Assembly (NCBI RefSeq): GCF_021117345.1 | Contig: NZ_CP088261.1 | Span: 1,240,001-1,304,000 of the forward strand | DNA: 64,000 bases | Reading direction: 5' to 3' | DNA from: Microbacterium sp. cx-55 | Lineage (GTDB): Bacteria; Actinomycetota; Actinomycetes; Actinomycetales; Microbacteriaceae | The notes under the pieces: generated by a model | What the model was told of the DNA's origin: nothing | The model's database searches: none | The model's input: the letters and a program-made list of their open reading frames with translations, nothing else | In this document: piece after piece, positions 17,072 through 25,324 of the stretch | How the letters are laid out: each line of letters starts with the position of its first letter | Numbering within the stretch: position 1 is the first letter of the stretch | Translations under genes and position numbers: made by a program

Positions 17072-18133
17072 GTGACACGCAAGGCCGTAGGCATCAAGGA
17101 CGTGGCCCGGGAAGCGGGGGTCTCGGTCACCACCGTCTCGCACATCCTCAACGACGTCGAGTCCGCGCGCGCCAGCGACGAGACACGCGAACGGGTGAAG
17201 ACCACGGCCGCGCGGCTCGGATACGGCGCTAACCGCATTGCCCGCAGCCTCCGGCGGCAGCAGTCCGAGATGATCGGCCTGCTCAGTGAGGAGATCGCGA
17301 CCACTCCGCATGCCGGCCGCATCATCCTCGGCGCCCAAGAGGCTGCGCGGAAACGCGGGCTCACCCTCGTGCTCATCAACACCAGCCGTGATCAGCTCGA
17401 CATCCAGCGCGATACGGACGCCCTGCTGCGCCAGCAGGTCGATGGCGTGCTCTACGCCACCATGTACCACCGCGAGATCGCCCTCCCGGCCTCGCTTCAG
17501 GCGGTTCCGACGGTGCTGATCGACTCGACTTCCGAGGACGGGCGCGTGCCGTCGGTCGTACCGGATGAAGAGGGAGGGGCCTTTGTCGCGGTCGATGAGC
17601 TGATCCGGCATGGGCACCGTCGGATCGGCTTCATCACCAACTCCGACGACGTGCCGGCGACCCGGGGGCGGCTGACGGGTTACCGCCGGGCCCTGGCGGG
17701 CGCGGGTCTGGAGTTTGACCCGACGTTCGTGGTCGCCGATCAGTCGGAGACCCCGGGCGGGTATAAGGCGGCGATGGAGATACTCGGCCGGCCGGACCGG
17801 CCGACGGGCCTGTTCTGCTACAACGACCGGATGGCGATGGGCGCCTACCGCGCGGCCGCCGAGCTCGGCCTTCGCATCCCAGACGATCTCTCACTGGTCG
17901 GCTTCGATAATCAAGAGCTCATCGCCGAAGGCCTCTACCCGGCGCTCACGACGGTGGCGCTCCCGCATTTCGAGATGGGGGAGTGGGCGCTCGAGGCTCT
18001 CGCCACGCTGATGGCGGGCTCGGAGGAGTCTGAGCAGCCCGCCGTGTACGAGGTGGTCGTACTGCCCTGCCCGCTGGTTCGGCGGCAGTCGGTCGGGGCC
18101 CCGGTTTCCTCGGAGGGGGGTTCCCGTGAGTGA
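17072..18133 (+). CDS. LacI-family transcriptional regulator of the GH32/ABC/GH91 locus
   Basis: This 353-aa protein has an N-terminal LacI helix-turn-helix (IKDVAREAGVSVTTVSHILND) with hinge helix (RIARSLRRQQ), then a periplasmic-binding-protein-like effector domain. The GTG start has AAGGGGA seven bases upstream. It shares distinctive effector-domain words with the LacI protein at 46048-47085 (MYHR; VPSV-PDEEGG), suggesting that the two sense related sugars. It lies within the operon, so it is probably autoregulated through the operator at 13762-13790. The downstream kinase overlaps its end by 8 bases. Confidence 0.94.
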   Translation: MTRKAVGIKDVAREAGVSVTTVSHILNDVESARASDETRERVKTTAARLGYGANRIARSLRRQQSEMIGLLSEEIATTPHAGRIILGAQEAARKRGLTLVLINTSRDQLDIQRDTDALLRQQVDGVLYATMYHREIALPASLQAVPTVLIDSTSEDGRVPSVVPDEEGGAFVAVDELIRHGHRRIGFITNSDDVPATRGRLTGYRRALAGAGLEFDPTFVVADQSETPGGYKAAMEILGRPDRPTGLFCYNDRMAMGAYRAAAELGLRIPDDLSLVGFDNQELIAEGLYPALTTVALPHFEMGEWALEALATLMAGSEESEQPAVYEVVVLPCPLVRRQSVGAPVSSEGGSRE

Positions 18134-19058
18134 CCTGCTCGTCATCGGCGAGGCGCTCGTCGACGTGGTCTCGACTGGCGCCGGCCGTGAAGCACACCCG
18201 GGTGGAAGCCCCCTGAACGTCGCCGTGGGTCTCGCCCGGCTGGGGGCCTCAGTCACTCTCGCGACATGCATCGGTACCGACGAGTTCGGGCGGATCCTGT
18301 CGGGCCACCTCGCCCGGTCGGGTGTGGTGGTGACACAGGGATCGGTGGACCCCTCTATCCGCACCTCGTCAGCGACGGCAAGCATCCGATCTGACGGATC
18401 GGCACAGTATGACTTCGACATCACCTGGGACATCTCGGCTCCCCGCATCTCGAGTTTCCGTGGGCTCCACACCGGGTCGATCGGCGCTCTCCTCGCGCCG
18501 GGAGGCGACATCGTCGCGGCCTGCTTCGAGTCGGCCGGGCCGGAGATCCTTCGTTCGTTCGACCCGAACATCCGCCCATCGGTTCTGGGACCGCGGGAGC
18601 AGGTGCTCCCGTCGGTCGAACGAATCGCGCGAGCGAGCACGGTCGTCAAGCTGAGCGACGAGGATGCGGAATGGTTGCACCCGGGGCTCAACGCGGCCGA
18701 GGTGACGGCGCACTACGCGCGCCTCGGCGCGGCGCTCGTGGTCGTCACCCAGGGAGGTGCCGGAAGCGTCCTCCGTCTCGGCGCCGCGACGGCGTTCGTT
18801 CCCGCGCAGACCACCAAGGTCGCCGACACCATCGGGGCCGGCGACTCCTACATGGCGGGGCTCCTCTTCTTCCTCACCACGACGGTCGGTTCCGGCACAC
18901 TCCTCGGCGGGGCGATGACGCTGCCCGACGCCGTGCAGGCGGCCGCGTTCGCCGCGGCCTGCGCAGCCGTAACGGTGAGCCGGCCGGGGGCAGACCTCCC
19001 GAGACTCGACGAGGTCGCTCCGGCGTCCTCCATCCGTTTCGAAAGCGAGAACCCATGA
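18126..19058 (+). CDS. PfkB-family carbohydrate kinase (fructokinase-like)
   Basis: This 310-aa ribokinase-fold kinase has the N-terminal signature GGSPLNVAVGLARLGA and the C-terminal ATP/anion-hole motif DTIGAGDSYMAG, with the catalytic Asp in GAGD. The segment FDPNIRP is typical of bacterial fructokinases. In this context it would phosphorylate fructose released by the GH32 enzyme to fructose-6-phosphate. It overlaps lacI by eight bases and GH91 by four (ATGA), so the three are translated as a unit. Confidence 0.92.
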   Translation: MSDLLVIGEALVDVVSTGAGREAHPGGSPLNVAVGLARLGASVTLATCIGTDEFGRILSGHLARSGVVVTQGSVDPSIRTSSATASIRSDGSAQYDFDITWDISAPRISSFRGLHTGSIGALLAPGGDIVAACFESAGPEILRSFDPNIRPSVLGPREQVLPSVERIARASTVVKLSDEDAEWLHPGLNAAEVTAHYARLGAALVVVTQGGAGSVLRLGAATAFVPAQTTKVADTIGAGDSYMAGLLFFLTTTVGSGTLLGGAMTLPDAVQAAAFAAACAAVTVSRPGADLPRLDEVAPASSIRFESENP

Positions 19059-20407
19059 CCGCCGCCAACCGATACGATGTGACGGACTGGCCCGTCGGAG
19101 ATCCGACGGAGGACGTCGGCGAGGTGATCACGAGCATCATCGCCGACATTAAGCGCCGGCAGTCGGCGAGCGACGAGGACGACGGCGGTAAGCCGGGTGC
19201 CGTGATCTATCTGCCGCCAGGAGACTTCCGTCTGCGCACCCAGGTCGTGATCGACGTCAGCTTCCTCCGCATCGAGGGATCGGGGCACGGCTTCACCTCG
19301 TCGAGCATCCGGTTCAACGTGCCAGAGGACGAGTGGCCCGGTCTGCACGAGCTGTGGCCGGGTGGCAGCCGCATCCTCGTCGACATCCCGATCGGCGAGA
19401 ACGCGTCGAAGTCCGACGGTGCCGCCTTCCTCGTCGAGCGCCTGGGGAGCCCGCGTATCAGCTCCGTGGAGTTCTCCAACTTCTGTATCGACGGGCTGCA
19501 CTTCACCGGCGACGGCTCCGACCGGCACCCCGAGAACACCTACCGCAACGGCAAGACGGGCATCCAGGTCAACGGTGCCAACGACTCGTTCCGGATCAAC
19601 GGGATGGGGTTTGTCTACCTCGAGCACGCCCTCACGATCCACAACGCCGATGCGCTGTCGATCCACGACAACTTCATCGCCGAGTGCGGCAGCTGCATCG
19701 AACTGCGCGGATGGGGCCAGGCGTCGAAGATCACCGACAATCTCATCGGGGCCGGCCCGGACGGTCACTCGATCTACGCCGAGAATCACGGCGGACTGCT
19801 CGTCACTGCGAACAACGTCTTCCCGCGCGGTGCGAGCAGCGTTCACTTCTCGGGCGTCACACGCTCGAGTGTCACGGCCAACCGCCTGCACTCCTTCTAT
19901 CCGGGCATGGTCGTGCTCGACGCCGAGAGTTCGGAGAACCTCGTGGGCTCAAACCATCTGCTGCGGGACCTCGAGCCCTGGACCCCGTTTCTCGGCGCGG
20001 ACAACGACCTCGACGACGACTATGGACTCGTGCGCATCAGCGGCAGCGGCAACTCTGTCATCGGCAATCACGTCTCCGAGATCGTCGACTCGCGCGGCAT
20101 TCGCCCAGCCGGCGAGGCACCTACGATCTTCCGGCTGGTCTCGGGATCGGGCAATTACATCGCCACAAACCATATCGTCGCCCGGGACATCAACGCGTCG
20201 TCGAGTGGCTCCGCTTTCGAGGCGCAGGTAGACGCGCTGCTGAGCACGGCGGCCTCGGACGCGCTCGACGTTCGGACCGTCGTGGTCGAGACCGAGTCGA
20301 CGGGCAACACCATCCTCGACTCCGGAACCGATAACCAGATCGTCGCCGATCGCGGCGTCAACGCAATTCGTGCAACGCCGGCAGCCTCACCCTCGAGCGT
20401 CAGCTAG
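19055..20407 (+). CDS. GH91 beta-helix enzyme, probably a cytoplasmic difructose-anhydride hydrolase
   Basis: The 450-aa protein matches inulin fructotransferases and difructose-anhydride hydrolases of family GH91: YDVTDW near the N-terminus, DDGGKPGAVIYLPPGDF, EGSGHGFTSSSIRFN, WPGGSRILVDIP, then a long right-handed parallel beta-helix. The pair Asp205 and Glu216 in HDNFIAECGSCIEL has the 11-residue spacing that I recall for the catalytic Asp/Glu of this family. Inulin fructotransferases are secreted and begin with a signal peptide; this protein starts directly at MTAANRYDVTDW. Together with the ABC importer, GH32 and fructokinase, this favours an intracellular DFA-IIIase or DFA-I hydrolase that opens an imported dianhydride to inulobiose. 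No convincing terminator follows. Confidence 0.88.
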   Translation: MTAANRYDVTDWPVGDPTEDVGEVITSIIADIKRRQSASDEDDGGKPGAVIYLPPGDFRLRTQVVIDVSFLRIEGSGHGFTSSSIRFNVPEDEWPGLHELWPGGSRILVDIPIGENASKSDGAAFLVERLGSPRISSVEFSNFCIDGLHFTGDGSDRHPENTYRNGKTGIQVNGANDSFRINGMGFVYLEHALTIHNADALSIHDNFIAECGSCIELRGWGQASKITDNLIGAGPDGHSIYAENHGGLLVTANNVFPRGASSVHFSGVTRSSVTANRLHSFYPGMVVLDAESSENLVGSNHLLRDLEPWTPFLGADNDLDDDYGLVRISGSGNSVIGNHVSEIVDSRGIRPAGEAPTIFRLVSGSGNYIATNHIVARDINASSSGSAFEAQVDALLSTAASDALDVRTVVVETESTGNTILDSGTDNQIVADRGVNAIRATPAASPSSVS

Positions 20408-20559
20408 GCGGGCGACGTAGGGACACCTTCTGCGTCTCGGTAAAGGACTGATTCTCGAGATGACGCATCCGGACGTGATTGGCAAGAGCACTTCGTGCTG
20501 GCAAACGCGAATGCGTGGTGCCAAATCAATCACATGCATGCTCGAGCTTCAGCCCTTGA

Positions 20560-21081
20560 TCACGTCGGCGAGAACGTACGGGGAGATCGGCGCACTGCAG
20601 GACTAAGCCAAGCGGCCCACGCCAGTCCTGCAAAACCTCAGACGACGGACGATCGTCAGCGCGGACGCCGGCCAGGTGAACATCGGCCCCACCGGTCTAG
20701 ATCGGATAGCGGCGGCCCTAGGGACGACGTTCATCGCACTGGTCTCCGCCGGGAAGCGACTCGTACCCCGATCAACGAAGTGACCTGGGGAACCAGGACC
20801 CCGAGAGCCTGACCGTACTGCTCGGGTTCCTTCCCGTCCACGGCGAGACACAGGTTTAGACCACGATTTTCGCGGTCGGCGCCCGTTAAGACGTACAGGC
20901 AGAACTCGACGGATGGAAGGAGATGGTCCTCGAAACTACTGGTTCACTACGGATCGAGGCAAACGGCGAGGATCTCTCCCTCTCGGACGGGCAACACATC
21001 ATTTTCGCGGCCTCGACGCCCTACTCCTACGTCAACACTCGCGACGCCAGCACGTCGCTCACCCGCATCCTCGTCATCTGA
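20560..21081 (+). pseudogene. XRE-cupin regulator remnant
   Basis: Translated pieces in shifting frames read NIGPTGLDRIAAALGTTFIALV (end of an XRE helix-turn-helix domain, about 20668-20730) and later LETTGSLRIEANGEDLSLSDG with STPYSYVNTRDASTSL (cupin barrel, about 20920-21080), ending at TGA 21079-21081. Stops and frame changes separate them. It is a decayed relative of the intact XRE-cupin regulator at 23730-24326. The bases between the GH91 stop and this relic show only a small AGCACTTCGTGCT hairpin near 20488, and 21082-21328 holds nothing I recognise. Confidence 0.6.
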
Positions 21082-21328
21082 GGAAGGGGCGAGGCTCTCG
21101 AGACGAATAGCGCTGGTTCTGATTGCTCCCAGAAAAACAGGCGTTCCCACAAGGCGCCATTGCGGGCTCCAGGATCGAGACGCGACGCTGCCGGCACTGT
21201 GACCACCCCCGCAGCCGCAGCGCGGCTCAGAAGGTCGAGACAATCGGTACCGAGGTCCTGGCGTCCTCTCGCCGAGCGGAGCCCCATACCCGGCTGCATC
21301 GCGGGGAAGCCTTCGAGCCGACACCGGC

Positions 21329-22249
21329 TTATCTAGGGGGCGACGTAATCAGCCCGAGCATTCGGGTGACGAGACCGGCGATTGCAGCATCTTCGATCCC
21401 CAGCCCGATCGATCGGAAGAAGGCCGTGCGGGTGCGCGATGGGGCGGGTGCTGTACCGGCGACGAGTTCGGGCAGGTCCCCGAGGATGTTCTTCGAGTTC
21501 CAGCCGAGTGCCGCCGCGGCGACGAAGTCGGGCACGGCGGCAGCGGAGGTGCGGTAGTCGCTGTATATCTCCAGCGACGGCAGCAGTGCGGGGTCGATCT
21601 CATGCGCGTCGGGTGCATTCGTGCTGATCGAAGTGATCAGCGCGGCCGGATGTGCGTGCGTCGCATCCAGCACAGCACCCGCGGCGGAGGTGCAAAGCGC
21701 GATGACGTCGGCGTCCAGTGCGGTTTCGACGCCCTGGACGATCTCGACTCCCGGCAGGTCTAGTTCGCGGGCGCTGCGCACGTGCATCCGGATCTCGGAG
21801 AAGGGACGCACAGCGCGCAGGTAGTCCACGTGGGCGCGTGCGACCGGGCCTGCGCCGACGACGCTGAGGGTGTTTGCGTCGGGCTTGGCGAGCAGGTCCA
21901 CAGCCAGCGCGGTGGTGGCCGCGGTACGCAGGGTGGTCAGCGCCTTCGAGTCGATCAGGGCGAGCGGTTTGCCGGATGTGACGTCGAAGATCAGTGTCCA
22001 GGCGGTGATGAGGGCGCCGTCTACGCGCGGGATGTACGGCGACAGCTTGACGGCGTACACGCCGGCGTCGAGGTCGAGCGCGGGGTAGGAGATGATGTCA
22101 CCGCCGCCGTCGAGATCGAGGACGGTCTGCGTAGGCTGCACGGCACGTCCCGTGGCGAGTGCGCCGAAGGCGAAGCGCAGGCTCATGATGACCTCTTTCG
22201 GGTCGAGGGTCGGGAGCTGGTCGGCTGTGATGATCTGCGGGCTGCTCAT
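21329..22249 (-). CDS. Ornithine cyclodeaminase / mu-crystallin family protein
   Basis: This 306-aa NAD(P)-binding protein of the OCD/mu-crystallin/alanine-dehydrogenase family acts on amino or imino acids. Visible features are LALIDSKALTTLRTAATTALA (substrate/cofactor contacts with the conserved Arg-Thr) and the Rossmann motif VVGAGPVARAHVDYL near residues 138-152. ATG 22249 has AAGGACACC upstream. On its strand it follows an M20-peptidase remnant by about 20 bases, so it was once the second gene of a catabolic pair. Exact substrate is unknown. Confidence 0.88.
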   Translation of the reverse strand: MSSPQIITADQLPTLDPKEVIMSLRFAFGALATGRAVQPTQTVLDLDGGGDIISYPALDLDAGVYAVKLSPYIPRVDGALITAWTLIFDVTSGKPLALIDSKALTTLRTAATTALAVDLLAKPDANTLSVVGAGPVARAHVDYLRAVRPFSEIRMHVRSARELDLPGVEIVQGVETALDADVIALCTSAAGAVLDATHAHPAALITSISTNAPDAHEIDPALLPSLEIYSDYRTSAAAVPDFVAAAALGWNSKNILGDLPELVAGTAPAPSRTRTAFFRSIGLGIEDAAIAGLVTRMLGLITSPPR

Positions 22250-22271
22250 GGTGTCCTTCCGGGCGGGTAGT

Positions 22272-22410
22272 TCAGGCGAGGTCGAGGGAACGGTAGAGGG
22301 TGCGCGCTCCGAAGCGCAGTGCGTCGGCCGGGGACGCGTTCGTCCACGCCGTGGAACATGCCGGCGAAGTTGTAGTGGCGGGGATCCTCACTGGGATTGG
22401 AGCGCGGCGG
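22272..22410 (-). pseudogene. M20-family peptidase/amidohydrolase, C-terminal remnant
   Basis: On the minus strand the segment reads EDPRHYNFAGMFHGVDERVP and, after a one-base insertion near 22336, ALRFGARTLYRSLDLA and stop. MFHGVDERVP is the conserved C-terminal metal-site end of M20 dipeptidase-like enzymes. Only about the last 45 codons remain. Confidence 0.7.
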
Positions 22411-22427
22411 ATGAATATGATCTAGCG

Positions 22428-22465
22428 TTGCTTATAGTGCGCACCGTGGGTAGTATAATGCGCAT
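22428..22465 (+). promoter_or_regulatory. Promoter region with a 21-bp-spaced direct repeat before the aminotransferase gene
   Basis: Two near-identical 12-mers, TATAGTGCGCAC (22433-22444) and TATAATGCGCAT (22454-22465), start 21 bp apart, two helical turns. The second contains a perfect TATAAT -10 box (22454-22459); TTGCTT at 22428-22433 is a possible, widely spaced -35. A regulator bound as a tandem dimer here would overlap the promoter; the XRE-cupin protein encoded two genes on is a candidate. Confidence 0.55.
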
Positions 22466-22561
22466 GAAGATTCTGTTTTCAGATTGTTTCCGAGGTCGGC
22501 GGTACGGGCCGGCCTGATAGATGTGATGTTCACATCCGCTCGCACTTTGAAAGTTGACGCC

Positions 22562-23689
22562 ATGATTTCTACTCAGTTCCAGCCGTTCCAGCTTGAGGAA
22601 TGGCAGTCCCTGTACGAGTTGGACGTCGATTTCAACCTCGCGGACAGCGGGGTCCAGCCGGTGCTTCTGTCCGAAATGCTGACCGATTCGGAGGCGATCG
22701 CCGACTTCCTGAACAGCGATCTGCACTATCCGGCGGTGAACGGAACAACCCTGTTGCGCACGCGGATCGCGGCGCTGTACGGCCCCGAGGTCACACCCGA
22801 CGAAGTGCTCGTCACGGTAGGCGCAGCTGAGGCGAACGGCCTCGCCGTCACCACACTGACCCGGCCGGGCGACCACGTTGTTGTCCTGGAGCCCGGCTAC
22901 CGGCAGGTCGCCGGGCTCGCGGCGAACCGTGGATGCGAGGTGGAGGCGTTCCACTTGATCGAGGCTGAGGGCTGGCGACCCGACCTGGAGGAGCTGGAGC
23001 GCATCGTGCGCCCCGACACCAAGCTGATCGCGGTGAACAACCCCAACAACCCCACCGGCGCGGTGCTCACCGCCGCTGAGATGGATGCGATCATCGCCAT
23101 CGCGGCTCGGGTGGGCGCCTGGATCCTCGCTGACGAGGTGTATCACGGGTCTGAACTCGACGGAGTGGAGACCCCGAGCTTCCACGGCCGTTACGACCGG
23201 TTGGTCGTGACCAACAGCCTCTCCAAGGCATACGGTCTCTCCGGCGTGCGGCTCGGCTGGATCGTCGGCGATGCTGCCACCGTGCAGGAGCTGTGGCGCC
23301 GCCACGAGTACGCCACGATCTCGACAAGCAAGCTCTCAATGAAGATCGGGGAGCTGGCGGTCGAGCCGATACGCCGGGAGTGGCTCTTAGCGCGCAACCG
23401 CCGCTTCGTCCGGGAGGGCTTCGCGCGGTTGGCGGCCTGGGCCGAGACGACCGAGGGCGTCGTCACCGTGGTCGAGCCGAAGGCGACCGCGCTGGCGTTC
23501 CCCCGCATCGGCTTACCGCTGACCTCGCTCGAGGTCGCGCATGAGCTCCGGCTCGACGGCGTGCTGGTCGGCGTTGGTTCGCACTTCGGTGTCGAGAGCC
23601 ACATTCGTGTCACGCATGCGCTCGACGGTGCATACATGGATGCGGGGCTGGCTCGGATGGGCGAGACGATCGCGCGCCTGGCGCGCTGA
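22562..23689 (+). CDS. PLP-dependent class I/II aminotransferase
   Basis: This 375-aa fold-type I aminotransferase shows NNPNNPTGAVL (cofactor site), LADEVYHGSEL (Asp pairing with the pyridine nitrogen), NSLSKAYGLSGVRLGW with the Schiff-base Lys222, and a C-terminal SHIRVTHAL motif whose Arg should bind the substrate carboxylate. It starts at ATG 22562, behind a weak GAAAG site; the in-frame ATG 22484 lies near the predicted transcription start and adds an unlikely leader. It is followed 40 bp later by an XRE-cupin regulator and diverges from an OCD-family gene, suggesting amino-acid catabolism; the substrate cannot be named. Confidence 0.92.
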   Translation: MISTQFQPFQLEEWQSLYELDVDFNLADSGVQPVLLSEMLTDSEAIADFLNSDLHYPAVNGTTLLRTRIAALYGPEVTPDEVLVTVGAAEANGLAVTTLTRPGDHVVVLEPGYRQVAGLAANRGCEVEAFHLIEAEGWRPDLEELERIVRPDTKLIAVNNPNNPTGAVLTAAEMDAIIAIAARVGAWILADEVYHGSELDGVETPSFHGRYDRLVVTNSLSKAYGLSGVRLGWIVGDAATVQELWRRHEYATISTSKLSMKIGELAVEPIRREWLLARNRRFVREGFARLAAWAETTEGVVTVVEPKATALAFPRIGLPLTSLEVAHELRLDGVLVGVGSHFGVESHIRVTHALDGAYMDAGLARMGETIARLAR

Positions 23690-23729
23690 TCCGCCTGACA
23701 GACTTGGATTCGGCGACGGAGGGAACACG

Positions 23730-24326
23730 GTGGCGGATCAGACGGACGCGCAGAGCACGTCAGACGGCGTCATCGATCGGTTAGGGCGCCGCATCCGCTC
23801 GCTGCGCAAGGCTCAGCCGTTGACGGTCCAGGAACTCGCTGATCGCTCCGGGGTCAGTCGGCGGCTGCTGACCCAGATCGAATTGGGGCAGGCGAATCCG
23901 AGCTTGGTCACTGTGGACCGCATCGCCAAGGTGCTCGGCGTCGATTTCGCTGCGCTGACCGCGCCGCGAGAGGCGGACCCCGGAGTTGCCGCCGTGCGGA
24001 CCATCGAGCAGGCGACGCTGATCTGGTCCAGCCCGTTCGGCAGCACGGCGCACCTGCTGATCACGAGCGAGCACAGCGGTGGGCCCGAGCTGTGGCGCTG
24101 GCGGCTGCTCCCGCAGGATCGCTACGTCGCCTCACCCGACCCGTCCGGATCAGAGGAACTCTTCGTCGTGCACGAGGGCAGCCTCGATATCGTCGCTGAC
24201 GGTGCGGCCGTCACGGTCCCGACCGGCGGCAGCGCTCGATTGCGCAGCGATCGCGAGTACCGGTACGAGAACCGCGGTCCAGAGACACTGGTGTTCAACC
24301 GTGTCGTGGCCGTGAGTCGGACGTAA
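23730..24326 (+). CDS. XRE-family regulator with C-terminal cupin domain
   Basis: This 198-aa protein has an XRE helix-turn-helix at about residues 17-75 (LTVQELADRSGVSRRLLTQIELGQANPSL) and a cupin sensor domain from about residue 95 (PDPSGSEELFVVHEGSLDIV). Such regulators bind small amino acids or related ligands and control adjacent catabolic genes. GTG 23730 has GGAGGGA eight bases upstream. It probably belongs to the aminotransferase transcript and may bind the direct repeat at 22433-22465. A degraded paralogue is at 20560-21081. Confidence 0.92.
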   Translation: MADQTDAQSTSDGVIDRLGRRIRSLRKAQPLTVQELADRSGVSRRLLTQIELGQANPSLVTVDRIAKVLGVDFAALTAPREADPGVAAVRTIEQATLIWSSPFGSTAHLLITSEHSGGPELWRWRLLPQDRYVASPDPSGSEELFVVHEGSLDIVADGAAVTVPTGGSARLRSDREYRYENRGPETLVFNRVVAVSRT

Positions 24327-24406
24327 CCCGGCCTGCCGCACGTTGCCGATTTCCTGGCGCGCAGGCGGTACACGACCCCCGTACAGCGATATCGCCAGCA
24401 CATGGG

Positions 24407-24600
24407 TCAGGAGGCGAAGTCGGGGAGGGAGTCGAGCAGTCGGCGACGTCGTCGTTGTACGGGGTGAGACCAAATAGGTAGGGCTTCGGGTGGCTCAACT
24501 CGAGACGGCGGAAGGCCTCGTAGACGTAGAACGAGCCGGCCGGGGCGAGGATGTCGCGCTCCTCGTGGTTGCCGCGGTCGGGGCGCCGGCCTCTCAGGCG
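24407..24600 (-). pseudogene. Cysteine-desulfurase-like (class V aminotransferase) C-terminal remnant
   Basis: The minus strand reads LAPAGSFYVYEAFRRLEL and FGLTPYND, then after a frame change VADLLDSLPDFAS and stop at 24407-24409. This matches the C-terminal end (GSFYAYE, R-GL-HYNT, LLD-L) of cysteine-desulfurase-like class V aminotransferases. The rest of the gene is missing. Confidence 0.6.
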
Positions 24601-25324
24601 AGCACACCCCTGCGGAGCCGTTCGAGGGCCTGATCGGAGTGTGGGGTCCGCTGTCATTCTCGGACGCCGGTGTCGGATCTGCGGCTTTCGCCATCACGAA
24701 TACGTCTCAGGGTGTGCTCCGCGTGGGTCAGATCATGTTCACTCCGATTGCAACAACTCTCTGCGGTTCCTGCTCGTCGGCGGTCAGGGCGACGGGGCTG
24801 CCGTCCAGGGTGCCCTCACCTCCAGCCCCTGCGCACCTCATGGGCACGCCGCCAACGCGGCGAAGCGTGTTTGTGATGCGGCGGGATCCTCGGTCGCGGC
24901 AGGGCTGCGCGATGAGGCCCAGACACAAGCGACCACCGTCCCTCCGACACAAAGCGATCACGGAAAGCCGCCACAGAGGGAGCAACGTCACACCTTCGGT
25001 CCGTAAGCTGGCATCGCACTCGTGGGCGCTTGCATCCGTCGTTGGGACGATGCGTTCTCCGCCTCAGGAACACTGATGACCGCCGGTACTCCATTCCTCA
25101 CGGAGCGGACGATTTCGACGGGAGGGAACCCTGGCACCGGTCTTCTGACTGTCGGATGCTAAGTCCTTCGAGGCTCGCGCTTTTCGCCAACCCGCACCTC
25201 TTTCGGCCAACTTTCGAAAACGACCCGGCAGGACTGGCACCTACTCGTTCCGCGAGTCCCGCACGCCTGCACCTTGTTTGATGATGCGGGGGCGGGCGCC
25301 CCGAAGCGCTACGTCCCTGAGCTG
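24601..25324. other. Stretch with no recognisable gene
   Basis: Several short frames exist on both strands but none carries a ribosome site or a family motif I recognise. The codon-position GC pattern looks non-coding. Given the relics on either side, it is probably further decayed sequence. Confidence 0.5.
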
